From an uncultured Rhodocyclaceae bacterium (GTDB lineage Bacteria > Pseudomonadota > Gammaproteobacteria > Burkholderiales > Rhodocyclaceae), in assembly GCA_903930805.1 (NCBI GenBank), contig CAIYZZ010000068.1, positions 1 to 10,991 of the forward strand: a DNA stretch of 10,991 nucleotides, read 5' to 3'. This document shows positions 1 through 8,058 of this stretch, piece after piece. The number at the start of each line of letters is the position of its first letter. Position 1 is the stretch's first letter. The notes under the pieces are model-generated. The model did not search any database. It was not told the DNA's origin and saw only the letters and a list, made by a program, of their open reading frames with translations. The position numbers and the translations under genes are program-made.

Positions 1-630
1 CAGAAGCGCCTGTTCACCGCCTTCGAGCAGGCCGATGGTTCGATGACCCGAAAGTACGGCGGCACCGGTCTGGGCTTGGCCATCTGTAAACGACTTATCC
101 AACTGATGGGTGGTGAGATCGGGGTAGAGAGCACGTCTGGATCAGGCAGCACCTTCTGGTTCACCGTGCGACTGGGCAAGGCCGTGGATGCCGTCTCGCC
201 AGCGCCGACTTTTGTAGACGAATCAGCCGAGCTGCAACTCAAAACGAAATATGCCGGTACGCGCATCCTGTTGGCAGAAGATGAGCCAATCAATCAGGAA
301 GTCTCGCGTGGATTGCTGGAAGATGTTGGTCTAACCGTGGAATTGGCCGAGGATGGAGGTCTCGCTGTCACCATGGCGCAACGTAGCCATTACGATCTGA
401 TCTTGATGGACATGCAGATGCCGCAGATGAACGGTGTCGAGGCTACACGGGTAATCCGGGCGCTACCCGGGTACTCAAAGACCCCGATTCTGGCGATGAC
501 GGCAAACGCCTTCGATGAAGATCGCAGGGTCTGTATTGAAGCAGGCATGGACGACCACATCGGCAAACCTGTCGTTCCCGAGACGATGTACGAGACCTTG
601 CTGAAGTGGCTGGCTCAGCCCCGCACGTAA
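1..630 (+). CDS. Hybrid sensor histidine kinase, C-terminal part (HATPase end + receiver), 5' truncated by window edge
   Basis: The frame is open from base 1, so the true start lies left of the window; 209 residues are visible. Residues 1-60 are the end of a HATPase_c domain: an F-box region ([10 protein letters not shown]) and the G2 box GGTGLGLAI, which binds ATP. Residues about 86-205 are a CheY-like receiver. Its acidic pair falls in LLAEDEP, the phospho-accepting Asp is at about residue 137 (LMDMQMP), the switch Thr is in MTANAF, and the conserved Lys is in GKPVVP. The protein stops right after the receiver with no Hpt domain, so its phosphate must go to a separate Hpt protein. The Hpt of the next gene, 18 bases downstream, is the obvious candidate. 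The receiver and ATPase tail closely resemble those of the next kinase, suggesting tandem duplication. The sensor input is not visible. Confidence 0.93.
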   Translation, partial: QKRLFTAFEQADGSMTRKYGGTGLGLAICKRLIQLMGGEIGVESTSGSGSTFWFTVRLGKAVDAVSPAPTFVDESAELQLKTKYAGTRILLAEDEPINQEVSRGLLEDVGLTVELAEDGGLAVTMAQRSHYDLILMDMQMPQMNGVEATRVIRALPGYSKTPILAMTANAFDEDRRVCIEAGMDDHIGKPVVPETMYETLLKWLAQPRT

Positions 631-648
631 GCGACTGGGAAACGCACC

Positions 649-3246
649 TTGAAATACCTCACCGTTCGCCTGGCAGACCTGCCAAAGCTAATTGGCCTTG
701 CCGGGGTGTATGTGCTGCTGGCCCAGACCGTCTTGCTGATTTTTGGCGGAAACAGTGTCGTCGGTTTCCTTTGGCCCGCCACAGGCGTGGGTCTGGCCGT
801 TGTGCTGCTGGGTGGCTACAAGTATCTGCCGGCGGCTTTCGTGGGCGCCCTGCTGGGCTATTTGCTGGTGGGCAGTTCCACCACTTTCTCTCTGATCGTG
901 GCGCTGCGCCACGTACTGACCCTCGCGCTCGGCGTCTGGCTGCTACAGCGGGAAGCTCGCTTCGACCCGGATTTGCGCAAACTGGGCGACTATGTGCGCC
1001 TGCTCCTGCTGGCCTTTGGTGTTAGCCTGTTAACCGCTGCGTTCATGCAAGCACTGGCTGCAATCGACGTGCAGGCCCTAGGCGGTTTTCACAGTTTGAA
1101 GCAGCGCGTCGCCGGGAATACGATGGGGATCAGCGTCATCATGCCCTTCGTGCTGGTCTGGCGGCGCTGGCCGCGCGAATGGCTGGCGACCTGGCGCACA
1201 ACCGGCGAAACCCTGCTGATCCTCGGTCTGACCTTCCTCGTCGGCCAGGTGGTGTTCCTCAACTGGCTGCATGATTCGCTCGGCCAGATCGCGCGCGGCT
1301 ACTGGCTGTTCCTTTTCGTTACCTGGGCCGCCGTGCGCCTGGGGCTACACGGCGCGGTGCTGACCATCCTGATGATGGCCATCCAGGGCGTCGTGGGCGC
1401 GCAATGGGGGCTGGGCTTCTTCTCCAACGACATCGCCAAGACCGGCCTGTCCAACTATTTCTACTACACCTTGTGCCTCTCGGCGGTCGGCATGGCCCTG
1501 GCCATCTATATCAGCCAGAAAAAACAGGCGACACAAGCGTTGGAGGCATATCAGCAGCATCTGCAGAAATTGGTCGATCAACGCACCCGACAGGTAGAAG
1601 AGCGCACGCAGCAGGTAGAGAAACTGAACGTGGAACTGCAGCGCCGGGTCGACGAGGCCGAAGCCGCCAATCAGGCCAAGAGTGCCTTCCTGGCGAAGAT
1701 GAGCCATGAAATCCGCACTCCCATCAATGGCATCTTGGGTTTGGCTTATCTGCTCTCCCGCAATGCGCATGATGAGAAGGAGTCAGAACAACTGGACAAG
1801 ATCCGGTTGTCCGGCCAGCACCTGCTTTCCATCATCAACGACATCCTCGACATCTCGAAGATTGAGGCCGGTAAGCTTGTGCTCGAAGTGCGGAACTTTG
1901 CCACAACTGAGTTGATAGCAGCCGTACAAGCCGTAGTGGAGAGCAACATTTACAACAAGGGGTTGGAGTTTCACGTCGAATGTGCGAGTTTGCCGGACTA
2001 CCTTGTTGGTGACCAAAACCGTCTCACTCAGATTCTGGTGAACTACCTCGGCAATGCGGTGAAATTTACGCAACAGGGCAGCATCACACTGAGCTGCACG
2101 ATTGAGGATCAGACTGATGCGGATGTGCTGGTGCGCTTCACTGTGGCTGACACCGGTATCGGCATGACGCCGGAGCAACAATCCCGACTCTTCAAGGCGT
2201 TCGAACAGGCTGATAACTCAACGACACGCAGTTACGGTGGCACCGGTCTTGGGCTGGCCATCAGTAAGCGTTTGGCAGAAAAGATGGGCGGAACGGTCGG
2301 TGTTGAAAGCCAACCGGGCGTTGGCAGTCGTTTTGGGGTTTCGGTACGGCTAGGCAAGGGACACCTTGACGCAATGACCACTGTTCAGGCAGCAAACCAT
2401 CTTACTGAACGTGAACTACGCGATAATTTCGGAGGTGTGCGGGTACTTCTGGCCGAAGATAACCCCATCAATCAGGAGGTGGCGCTGGGCATCCTGCATG
2501 AGGTTAGCCTGAATGCTGACTTGGCCGAGAATGGCGCAATAGCCGTAGAGATGGCGGCAACCGGAAATTACGCACTGATCCTGATGGACATGCAAATGCC
2601 CGAACTTGACGGGGTGGAGGCAACCAAAAGGATTCGTGCCAATGGGCAGCGAATTCCAATCGTCGCCATGACAGCAAATGCTTTCAGTGATGATCGGGAA
2701 CGATGTATGGCGGCAGGAATGGACGACTTCGTCGCCAAACCCGTGGTTCCTGAGCAGCTATTCGAGACCCTGCTGCGATGGATCCCGGCCCATTTGTTAC
2801 CGGTACGCAGCCCCCAGCAAGCGGCCAAGCCAGAAACGATTCCTCCAGATTCCTTGGAGGCCAGGATGCACGCCAAGCTTTCCTGCATCGAAGGAGTGGA
2901 CCTGGCGGCCGGCTTGCGCAATATCCGCAACAACTGGCAAGCTTACATACGCCTGCTCAATCTCTTCATGCAAGCGCATGGCAAAGATGATCAGCGTATC
3001 GCTGCAGCACTGGATGCGGGCAATCTGAAGGAAGCGCGGGAACTGGCGCATGGACTCAAGGGTAGTGCCGGCACCCTGGGTTTTACAAAGATCCATGATT
3101 TTGCTGAAGCGATTGAACTACCACTTAAGCAAGAATCCGCCGATGCGACCAGTGCAGCCAGGAAAGAGGTTGAGGTACTGGGCAGCGTATTGCCAGCATT
3201 CATTTCCAAGTTAACTGCTGCGGTTACCATCAGCGAATGTTCCTAG
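649..3246 (+). CDS. MASE1-domain hybrid sensor histidine kinase with receiver and Hpt domains
   Basis: Complete 865-residue hybrid kinase. Residues about 13-288 form a multi-pass membrane region of MASE1 type ([11 protein letters not shown] near 40-50, GNTMG near 156-160), a sensor family whose ligand is mostly unknown. A charged heptad-like coiled coil follows (about 292-345). The HisKA box [11 protein letters not shown] places the phosphorylated His at 353. The HATPase domain shows an N box (NYLGNAVKF, about 465-473), G1 (DTGIGM, 501-506) and G2 (GGTGLGLAI, 530-538). The receiver (about 597-710) has its acidic pair at 603-604, acceptor Asp647 (MDMQMP), Thr675 and Lys697. The C-terminal Hpt domain has His801 in HGLKGSAG. 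All catalytic residues are present, so a full His-Asp-His relay is expected; the final response regulator is not in the window. The start is TTG, chosen because it lies 18 bases after the preceding stop, has a GGGA at 637-640, and precedes the first membrane helix; GTG codons further in would cut into that helix. Confidence 0.93.
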   Translation: MKYLTVRLADLPKLIGLAGVYVLLAQTVLLIFGGNSVVGFLWPATGVGLAVVLLGGYKYLPAAFVGALLGYLLVGSSTTFSLIVALRHVLTLALGVWLLQREARFDPDLRKLGDYVRLLLLAFGVSLLTAAFMQALAAIDVQALGGFHSLKQRVAGNTMGISVIMPFVLVWRRWPREWLATWRTTGETLLILGLTFLVGQVVFLNWLHDSLGQIARGYWLFLFVTWAAVRLGLHGAVLTILMMAIQGVVGAQWGLGFFSNDIAKTGLSNYFYYTLCLSAVGMALAIYISQKKQATQALEAYQQHLQKLVDQRTRQVEERTQQVEKLNVELQRRVDEAEAANQAKSAFLAKMSHEIRTPINGILGLAYLLSRNAHDEKESEQLDKIRLSGQHLLSIINDILDISKIEAGKLVLEVRNFATTELIAAVQAVVESNIYNKGLEFHVECASLPDYLVGDQNRLTQILVNYLGNAVKFTQQGSITLSCTIEDQTDADVLVRFTVADTGIGMTPEQQSRLFKAFEQADNSTTRSYGGTGLGLAISKRLAEKMGGTVGVESQPGVGSRFGVSVRLGKGHLDAMTTVQAANHLTERELRDNFGGVRVLLAEDNPINQEVALGILHEVSLNADLAENGAIAVEMAATGNYALILMDMQMPELDGVEATKRIRANGQRIPIVAMTANAFSDDRERCMAAGMDDFVAKPVVPEQLFETLLRWIPAHLLPVRSPQQAAKPETIPPDSLEARMHAKLSCIEGVDLAAGLRNIRNNWQAYIRLLNLFMQAHGKDDQRIAAALDAGNLKEARELAHGLKGSAGTLGFTKIHDFAEAIELPLKQESADATSAARKEVEVLGSVLPAFISKLTAAVTISECS

Positions 3247-3344
3247 CCATTTGCTTCGGCCGGAATCTGATGAGTTAACAGTCGTTCGGGTTGCCTGAGT
3301 AATCGCTGCCGCTACGTCTCTTTCTGGCCGGTTACAGCCGATGT

Positions 3345-3420
3345 AAAACTCGGCGCTGGCAGGACGGCGTCGCACTACCAGGTTTCGCCGGACGGCTATT
3401 GCACGACGCCGAGTTTTTTT
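3345..3420. terminator. Large inverted repeat with flanking A/T tracts, probable bidirectional terminator between convergent operons
   Basis: Perfect 11-base arms AAAACTCGGCG (3345-3355) and CGCCGAGTTTT (3407-3417) surround a 51-base loop; seven T follow the G+C core on the + strand (3414-3420) and four T on the - strand (complement of 3345-3348). A second pairing is possible: CGGCGTCG (3365-3372) with CGACGCCG (3404-3411), a GC-rich 8-bp stem with a shorter loop ending two bases before the T7 tract. Either fits an intrinsic terminator for the + strand kinase gene (stop at 3246), and the outer one could also serve the antiporter operon from the other side. The right arm lies inside the last codons of the antiporter gene. 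The rest of the 149-base gap (3247-3395) shows no gene or other signal. Confidence 0.55.
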
Positions 3421-4724
3421 GACCACCAGGGTGTGATTGCCGGCAGCAAGGTCAGGGTCCAGATCACCACCCAGGCTGTCAGCGGCAGGAGCTGGGTCAG
3501 TTCCGGAAACTGTGCAGCGGTAATGACGGCCAGCACGACCGGGATCACACCCGTCTCCCGGATGACGCTCATGAACAGCTTGTCCTTCATGCTGAGATCG
3601 GTCGGCAGCAAGGACAGCATGACGGCCACGGGCCGGGCGACGAGAATGAAGGCAAGCGATACCAGCAGCCCCAGGAGTGCGGAATCCCACAGCTCGCCCA
3701 ACGCGACAAACGGGCCGACCATCATGAAGATCGTCGGCTTGGCAATGCTCTCGATCTTGACCTCCATGGTACGCAGGGTGGTATGGAAGTATTCCTTGCC
3801 ATGGTTGTAATTGGCGAACAGGCCGGCCACAAAGGCCGCCAGGAAGCCGTTGCCATGAATGGCCTGCGCCAGCAGGAAGGTCACCAGCGGAATGGCCAGC
3901 ACGATTGCAAAGTCGTAGGTGGTCTCGCCGACTTCACGCGCGTTGTCCCGCGACTTGTAGGTTTCGTAGCCGTACATCGCAGCCCAGCCGATGGCGCCGG
4001 CAATGCTGCCGAACAGGAACTGCTTGCCCAGTTGCAGCATGTTTTCGGCACTGAACAGCCCGGAAACCAGGCCACCCAGCGAATCCAGCGCAACGCCTGC
4101 CAGCACCATGGACGCCACAGCAGCGGTAAAGATGGCACCCACCGCATCGTTGAGGGCGCTTTCGGCAACCGAAATGCTGGAGAGGCGCTTGTACTCGTCC
4201 TTGAAGACCAGGCGTTTCATGGTCGGGATCAGTGCCGCCGGATCGGTGGAGCCGAGAATGGCACCCAGCAAGGCGGCCGTCTTGCCATCCAACCCCATCG
4301 CCAACAGGATCGGAAACAGGACGAAGAAGGTGATGAGATAACCCACCACGGCGATCATCACGGTCGGAAAAGCGATCTTGACGATATCCTGCCGGTCCAG
4401 TTCGTCGCCGCCACCCTTCAGGATGATGGCGGCCAGAGCGGTGCACACCACCACCGCGAGCATGGCATCTGCGGCAATGGGCGCCAATGCGTCATGCAGG
4501 ACGACCCCCACCAGCAGCTGCAAGGTGAAATTGGGGAAAACCGTACCTTCGGCCAATTTGCTGCACGCCCAGCCGAACACCAGAAACAGCCCCATGCACC
4601 AGAGGGAGTTGGCGATCGCCGCGTCCATCCCGCCAAGCGCAGTCAGGTGCCCAAGAATTGCCGGAGCAATGCGATTCAACAGAAAAGCGACAACAAACAG
4701 GCCAGCAATTTTTGCGTAATTCAT
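3396..4724 (-). CDS. Cation:proton antiporter, NhaP/CPA-like (probable Na+/H+ or K+/H+ exchanger)
   Basis: A 442-residue, strongly hydrophobic inner-membrane protein with roughly a dozen predicted helices. Family motifs are visible: LGSTDP (about 157-162), the counterpart of the STDP stretch in CPA1/NhaP proteins, and ESALND (188-193), whose Asn192-Asp193 pair matches the ND ion-binding motif. Other polar or charged residues sit in later helices (ARPVAV near 363-368, RETGVIP near 389-395). The protein ends soon after the last helix, without the RCK/TrkA-N domain of Kef proteins. By family it exchanges Na+ or K+ for H+; the ion cannot be read from sequence. It is the last gene of the - strand cluster, 36 bases after the small Cys-rich gene, so it probably acts with the Rnf ion pump, for example by interconverting Na+ and H+ gradients (inference). 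Its ATG has only a weak AAGG about 10 bases upstream, and that lies in a hairpin. The last codons overlap the terminator arm. Confidence 0.88.
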   Translation of the reverse strand: MNYAKIAGLFVVAFLLNRIAPAILGHLTALGGMDAAIANSLWCMGLFLVFGWACSKLAEGTVFPNFTLQLLVGVVLHDALAPIAADAMLAVVVCTALAAIILKGGGDELDRQDIVKIAFPTVMIAVVGYLITFFVLFPILLAMGLDGKTAALLGAILGSTDPAALIPTMKRLVFKDEYKRLSSISVAESALNDAVGAIFTAAVASMVLAGVALDSLGGLVSGLFSAENMLQLGKQFLFGSIAGAIGWAAMYGYETYKSRDNAREVGETTYDFAIVLAIPLVTFLLAQAIHGNGFLAAFVAGLFANYNHGKEYFHTTLRTMEVKIESIAKPTIFMMVGPFVALGELWDSALLGLLVSLAFILVARPVAVMLSLLPTDLSMKDKLFMSVIRETGVIPVVLAVITAAQFPELTQLLPLTAWVVIWTLTLLPAITPWWSKKLGVVQ

Positions 4725-4730
4725 GGCGGG

Positions 4731-4759
4731 AAAACCTTGCGATAAGCGGGCAAGGCCAT
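4731..4759 (-). promoter_or_regulatory. Hairpin upstream of the antiporter start: attenuator or masked ribosome binding site
   Basis: On the - strand, CCTTGC (complement of 4750-4755) pairs perfectly with GCAAGG (complement of 4735-4740) around a 9-base loop, and TTTT follows directly (complement of 4731-4734). The A-run before the 5' arm (within 4756-4763) could extend the stem after a small bulge. It sits between the small Cys-rich gene and the antiporter. The only Shine-Dalgarno-like AAGG for the antiporter is in the 3' arm, so the hairpin could lower antiporter translation or partly terminate transcription, giving less antiporter than Rnf. The stem is short (6 bp), so the function is uncertain. 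Confidence 0.4.
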
Positions 4760-4760
4760 T

Positions 4761-4955
4761 TTATACGCTACAGGATGTATCTCCGTTGCAGCCACTACCT
4801 GCGGTACAGGAACAGCAATCCTGCTTTCCTTCTTTGCGGAATGGCCCGAGCTGTGGATTCTGGCGGGCAAAGCGCCGGTACAGACGCTCGACCAGAATGC
4901 CGCCGATGGCGACCGAGAAAATCACGCCGATGGTGATCAGCAGATTCGCAATCAT
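4761..4955 (-). CDS. Small single-pass Cys-rich membrane protein in the rnfB position
   Basis: A 64-residue protein. Residues about 3-22 form one hydrophobic helix, followed by a basic stretch (ERLYRRFAR, 23-31) that would place the C-terminus in the cytoplasm by the positive-inside rule. The tail carries five Cys: 47, 48, 50, 56 and 62, in a Ser/Gly-rich context. Its ATG overlaps the rnfA stop in an ATGA, so it is almost certainly translated with rnfA; no strong ribosome binding site of its own is seen. I do not recognise a named family with certainty. Three readings are possible: an assembly factor like NqrM (DUF539), a short membrane protein with a Cys tail needed to mature the related Na+-NQR; a FeoB-associated Cys-rich type protein; or a minimal remnant of RnfB, which also starts with one helix followed by a Cys motif. 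The Cys spacing does not exactly match any of these. There is no room for the Fe-S domains of RnfB before the antiporter. Confidence 0.75.
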   Translation of the reverse strand: MIANLLITIGVIFSVAIGGILVERLYRRFARQNPQLGPFRKEGKQDCCSCTAGSGCNGDTSCSV

Positions 4956-5533
4956 GCGCCGATGCCCGCAAAGCCCATGAAGGCCAGCGACAATACACCG
5001 GCCAGCATCAGCGTCATGGCGGTACCCTGCAAAACGCCGGGCACGTCAGACAGATTGACCCGTTCGCGCACGCTGGCCAGCAAGGTCAGCGCCAGCGTGA
5101 AGCCGGCACCACCACCGATGGCAAAAGTCATCGACTGCCAGAAGTCATATTCACGCGCGGTCTGGAACAGCGCCACTCCCAGTACCGCGCAGTTGGTGGT
5201 GATGAGCGGCAGATAGATACCCAGTGCGCGGAATAGCGACGGGCTGTTTTTCTTGACGAACATTTCCACCAGTTGCACAGCTGCGGCAATGACGACGATG
5301 TAGCAGATCAGGCGCAAGAATTCCAGGTGCAGCGGATCCAGCACCATGTTGAGCAGGTAGGCCGAGAGCGAGGCAATGGCGATGACGAAGGTCGTCGCCA
5401 AGCCAAGGGGAAAGGCCACCGAAACACTGTGGGTCACGCCGAGAAACGGGCACATGCCAAGGAACATCGCCAGCACGAAATTTCCGGAGAGGATCGTGGT
5501 GACCAGAATCTGGCCGAGGGACTCATGTACCAT
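4952..5533 (-). CDS. rnfA: Ion-translocating Rnf complex membrane subunit RnfA
   Basis: A 193-residue, six-helix inner-membrane subunit, the same length as E. coli RsxA and very similar throughout. Landmarks are NFVLAMFLGMCPFLGV near residues 18-33, GLATTFV, LGIYLPLITTNCAVLGVAL near 104-122, RERVNLSDVP, and the ending LAFMGFAGI. Cys28 and Cys115 are the positions that, with the matching pair in RnfE, hold the intramembrane [2Fe-2S] cluster between the two subunits, so electron transfer across the membrane should be intact. The frame is open further upstream to a GTG at 5572, but the ATG at 5533 is preferred: it has a good AAGGAG six bases away and gives the family's usual N-terminus. With this start it overlaps the end of rnfE by 11 bases. 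The next gene overlaps its stop by 4 bases. Confidence 0.95.
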   Translation of the reverse strand: MVHESLGQILVTTILSGNFVLAMFLGMCPFLGVTHSVSVAFPLGLATTFVIAIASLSAYLLNMVLDPLHLEFLRLICYIVVIAAAVQLVEMFVKKNSPSLFRALGIYLPLITTNCAVLGVALFQTAREYDFWQSMTFAIGGGAGFTLALTLLASVRERVNLSDVPGVLQGTAMTLMLAGVLSLAFMGFAGIGA

Positions 5534-6200
5534 GGCTGGCTCCTTGCGCGACAACGGCGGTACCGCCACCACGGTCCTTGCGTGCCCGATAGATGGAGAA
5601 CAGCAGCAGCCAGCCGCCCATGACGAAGAAGCCGCCCGGCGGCAACACCATCACCACCCAGGGCTGGAAATCTGCGCCGAACAGCGAAAAGCCTAGCAGC
5701 GTGCCATTGCCGAGAATCTCGCGCACCCCGCCGATCATCGTCAGTCCGAGCGTGAAGCCCAAGCCCATACCGGTAGCGTTGAGCGTGGCTGCCACGGGCG
5801 GGAACTTCGCCGCGTGCGCTTCGGCACGACCGAGCACCAGGCAGTTGGCGACAATCAGCTGGATGTAGGCACCGAGCGCCTCGTACATCTCGAGGCTGAT
5901 GGCCTGGATGGCGTAATCGACCACAGTCACGAAGGTGGCGATGATGACGATGTAGGTGGCGATGCGCACTTCCTTCGGAATCATGTGCCGCAACAACGAG
6001 ACCAGCCAGCAGGAGGCGGCGAGCACAAAGGTGGTGGCGAGGCCCATGGAAATCGAGTTGATGGCCGATACGGTCACCGCCATGGTCGGGCACATGCCCA
6101 GCACCATGACAAACACCGGGTTGCGTTCCCAGATGCCTTCCATGAACTCCTGCATGTTCTGGGGGGCCGCAGCCGTACTGACGGGAGTGTTCGTACTCAT
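5523..6200 (-). CDS. rnfE: Ion-translocating Rnf complex membrane subunit RnfE
   Basis: A 225-residue integral membrane subunit, paralogous to RnfA and to NqrD. After a short polar N-terminus (1-20) come WERNPVFVMVLGMCPTMAV (24-42) with Cys37, SMGLATTFVLA (51-61), and the second half-repeat YIQLIVANCLVLGRAEA (112-128) with Cys120. The two Cys match those sharing the [2Fe-2S] cluster with RnfA. The later part, GMGLGFTLGLTMIGGVREILGNG (144-166), is typical of the RnfE/NqrD family. The start at 6200 is supported by AAGGTG five bases upstream (6206-6211) and by the ATGA overlap with the rnfG stop. The last about 20 residues (Gly/Ala-rich) are a short hydrophilic tail. It forms the ion-translocating membrane core with RnfA and RnfD. 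Confidence 0.95.
   Translation of the reverse strand: MSTNTPVSTAAAPQNMQEFMEGIWERNPVFVMVLGMCPTMAVTVSAINSISMGLATTFVLAASCWLVSLLRHMIPKEVRIATYIVIIATFVTVVDYAIQAISLEMYEALGAYIQLIVANCLVLGRAEAHAAKFPPVAATLNATGMGLGFTLGLTMIGGVREILGNGTLLGFSLFGADFQPWVVMVLPPGGFFVMGGWLLLFSIYRARKDRGGGTAVVAQGASHGT
5540..5545 (-). promoter_or_regulatory. Ribosome binding site deciding the rnfA start
   Basis: AAGGAG on the - strand, six bases before the ATG at 5533. It is the strongest Shine-Dalgarno match seen in the cluster. It lies within the end of rnfE and favours the 193-residue RnfA over a longer GTG-initiated form. Confidence 0.7.
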
Positions 6201-6904
6201 GATTTCACCTTGAGTTTCTCGATGTTGGGCACCAGCTTGGGCAGCAGGAACTCGGCTGCATCATTGATCCCTTTGCCGACGGCACGGGAGGTCACCGTCG
6301 CGCCGGCGATGGCGTCGATCTGCCACGGATTCGTCTTGGTGCCGTGCTTCACCGCTTTCACCTCGTTGGCCAGCGCCGACAAATCGTCCTTCAGCTTAAC
6401 GTCGAGCGCCTTGAAGTTGGCAAGGAAATTCTTGTCGATAAGAATCTTGTCGCCGATGCCCGGTGTTTCACGCATGGTGACAACGCTCATGCCGGTTACG
6501 CACTGGCAACCGGGGTCGTAGCCGAACATGATGCGCACCAGATCAGCGTAACCCTTGGCACCGCCCTCGGCAGCAATGCCAGTCAGCTTGCCGTCATCAT
6601 CGTAGCCGGCGTAGAACTTCGCCACGCCGGGTGGCGCCGCTTCACCACTCTTGGCCTGCCCGATGCCGCCGGCAGGCAAGGCGTAATACTCGACGATGGA
6701 TTTGGCCGTTGGCACCACCTTGAGCACTGCACGTTCCAGGGCGATACGCCGGTTGGCGTTCGCCGCCGGCAGCGTGATCTCGTAGGAACCGACGATGATT
6801 AGTCCGCAGATGGCGGAAATGATGCCAAGCGCACGCAGCAAGACGGCGGTGGGGGTTACGTTGGGAGCAGCTGGAACTTCCGGGCTCATGGTTTCGGCAC
6901 TCAT
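6197..6904 (-). CDS. rnfG: Rnf complex FMN-binding subunit RnfG
   Basis: A 235-residue protein with one N-terminal membrane helix (about 21-46) and an extracytoplasmic FMN-binding domain. The covalent flavin site is the DAIAGAT motif (197-203), matching the D-x-x-(S/T/A)-G-A-T consensus used by the flavin transferase ApbE; Thr203 is the expected FMN attachment residue. The RETPGIGDKI stretch (145-154) is the family's usual ETPGxGxKI motif. The ATG at 6904 is chosen because GGGAG lies six bases upstream (6911-6915) and it overlaps the rnfD stop as ATGA; the frame is open much further upstream but inside rnfD. Unusual: where most RnfG proteins have a plain loop after GYD, this one has PGCQC, with Cys133 and Cys135 on the periplasmic side. 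No apbE gene is in the window, so it must be encoded elsewhere. Confidence 0.94.
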   Translation of the reverse strand: MSAETMSPEVPAAPNVTPTAVLLRALGIISAICGLIIVGSYEITLPAANANRRIALERAVLKVVPTAKSIVEYYALPAGGIGQAKSGEAAPPGVAKFYAGYDDDGKLTGIAAEGGAKGYADLVRIMFGYDPGCQCVTGMSVVTMRETPGIGDKILIDKNFLANFKALDVKLKDDLSALANEVKAVKHGTKTNPWQIDAIAGATVTSRAVGKGINDAAEFLLPKLVPNIEKLKVKS

Positions 6905-8058
6905 GACATGCTCCCGGAGTCTTTTTTCGGCTTGTTCTTCAGTAAATGCTTCTTCGGCGTCACCGCAGCATCTTCTTCGCGCGAAATGTAGCTTGGGTTG
7001 AGCGGATAGGAGGCGCCGCGCCGCTTCAGTTTGCCCTTGCCGAAGGGCGTTGGTTGGGAAATCTGCTCGATCATCGGCGTTGCTGCGTTGCCGATCAGGA
7101 TCGCGTACATGACTCCTTCGGGCAAGCCGCCGTAATAGCGGATCAACACCGTCAGCAAACCGATTGAGGCACCGTAGATCCACATGCCGCGCGGCGTCAC
7201 CGGTGAAGTGACCATGTCGGTTGCCATATACACGGCACCGAGGATCAGGCCGCCTGAAAACAGCATGAAGAAGGGGTCGGGGTAGTGACCAGGGTCAAAG
7301 GTGAACAGTGCCCAGGCTGTGACGCCCGCACTGCCGAGAATGGCGGTCGGAATGCGCCAGTCCATGTAGCGGCGGGCAGCCAGATAGGCACCGCACAGCA
7401 GGATCAGCAGCGGCGACGGGCCGACCGCCATATGGCCAGTGAGCGACGACATCAAATCCCAGGCATTGACCAGTACGCCCTCAAACTTCCACTTGGCCAG
7501 CGGCGTGGCGCCGGCGAGGGCATCGAGTTGTTTGTCGTGCAGCCAGATCGCGACGTCCGGCGGGATCATCAGCGGCCAAGCTAGCGATGAGGGAATGAAC
7601 TCGGTGAAGCGTCCCGGCAGGAAAGAGGGGGTATAGGTGGCGATGGCCGTCGGGAAGGCCGCCTGCGCGAAGGCCCGGCCGACCAGCGCCGGGTTGAAGA
7701 TGTTGTGACCGATGCCGCCGAAGATGGACTTGCCGAGCACGATGGCGATGGTCCCGGCGACGAAACACATCCAGAGCGGGAAGCCGGGGGGCAGGGTGAG
7801 CGCGAGCAGCAGGCCGGTGATGATGGCGGAAAAGTCGCCAAGGTTTCCCGACTGGGTGCCGGTGGTGATGAACCAGCGCTCGGTCAGCAGGCAGGCCGCC
7901 GTGGTGACCAGCATCGCCGCCAGGGCGGAAATGCCGTACTGGTAAATGTAGAAGCCACAGATCGGCAGCAGCGAATAGACCACGTGCAGCATGATCTTTT
8001 CGACGCTGCGCGGCCCCTGGATATGGGGCGCGGGACGAATTTCAACCGTTGTACTCAT
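6901..8058 (-). CDS. rnfD: Rnf complex membrane subunit RnfD (covalent FMN)
   Basis: A 385-residue polytopic subunit homologous to NqrB. Recognisable stretches are RSVEKIMLHVVYSLLP (17-32), GGIGHNIFNPALVGRAF (114-130), the flavinylation motif DALAGATPL (179-187) with Thr185 as the expected covalent FMN residue, and YMATDMVTSPVTPRG (277-291). It carries electrons between RnfG and the membrane core and is thought to take part in ion translocation. The ATG at 8058 overlaps the rnfC stop as ATGA; an upstream in-frame ATG lies inside rnfC and would add residues unlike the family. The protein is somewhat longer than E. coli RsxD because of a hydrophilic, Lys-rich C-terminal tail (about 340-385), which should be cytoplasmic. 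Confidence 0.95.
   Translation of the reverse strand: MSTTVEIRPAPHIQGPRSVEKIMLHVVYSLLPICGFYIYQYGISALAAMLVTTAACLLTERWFITTGTQSGNLGDFSAIITGLLLALTLPPGFPLWMCFVAGTIAIVLGKSIFGGIGHNIFNPALVGRAFAQAAFPTAIATYTPSFLPGRFTEFIPSSLAWPLMIPPDVAIWLHDKQLDALAGATPLAKWKFEGVLVNAWDLMSSLTGHMAVGPSPLLILLCGAYLAARRYMDWRIPTAILGSAGVTAWALFTFDPGHYPDPFFMLFSGGLILGAVYMATDMVTSPVTPRGMWIYGASIGLLTVLIRYYGGLPEGVMYAILIGNAATPMIEQISQPTPFGKGKLKRRGASYPLNPSYISREEDAAVTPKKHLLKNKPKKDSGSMS

Noticed and set aside
3783..4745. Long + strand open frame (about 320 codons) opposite the antiporter
   Set aside because: It mirrors the antisense of a clear membrane protein gene, is rich in His/Gln/Gly/Arg as expected for such shadows, and shows no domain.
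5534..5572. Longer RnfA starting at a GTG at 5572
   Set aside because: The extra 13 residues do not resemble any RnfA N-terminus, and the ATG at 5533 has a strong ribosome binding site.
6905..7183. Longer RnfG of 328 residues
   Set aside because: The added part lies wholly within rnfD and is Arg-rich shadow sequence; the ATG at 6904 has GGGAG upstream and gives the normal RnfG N-terminus.
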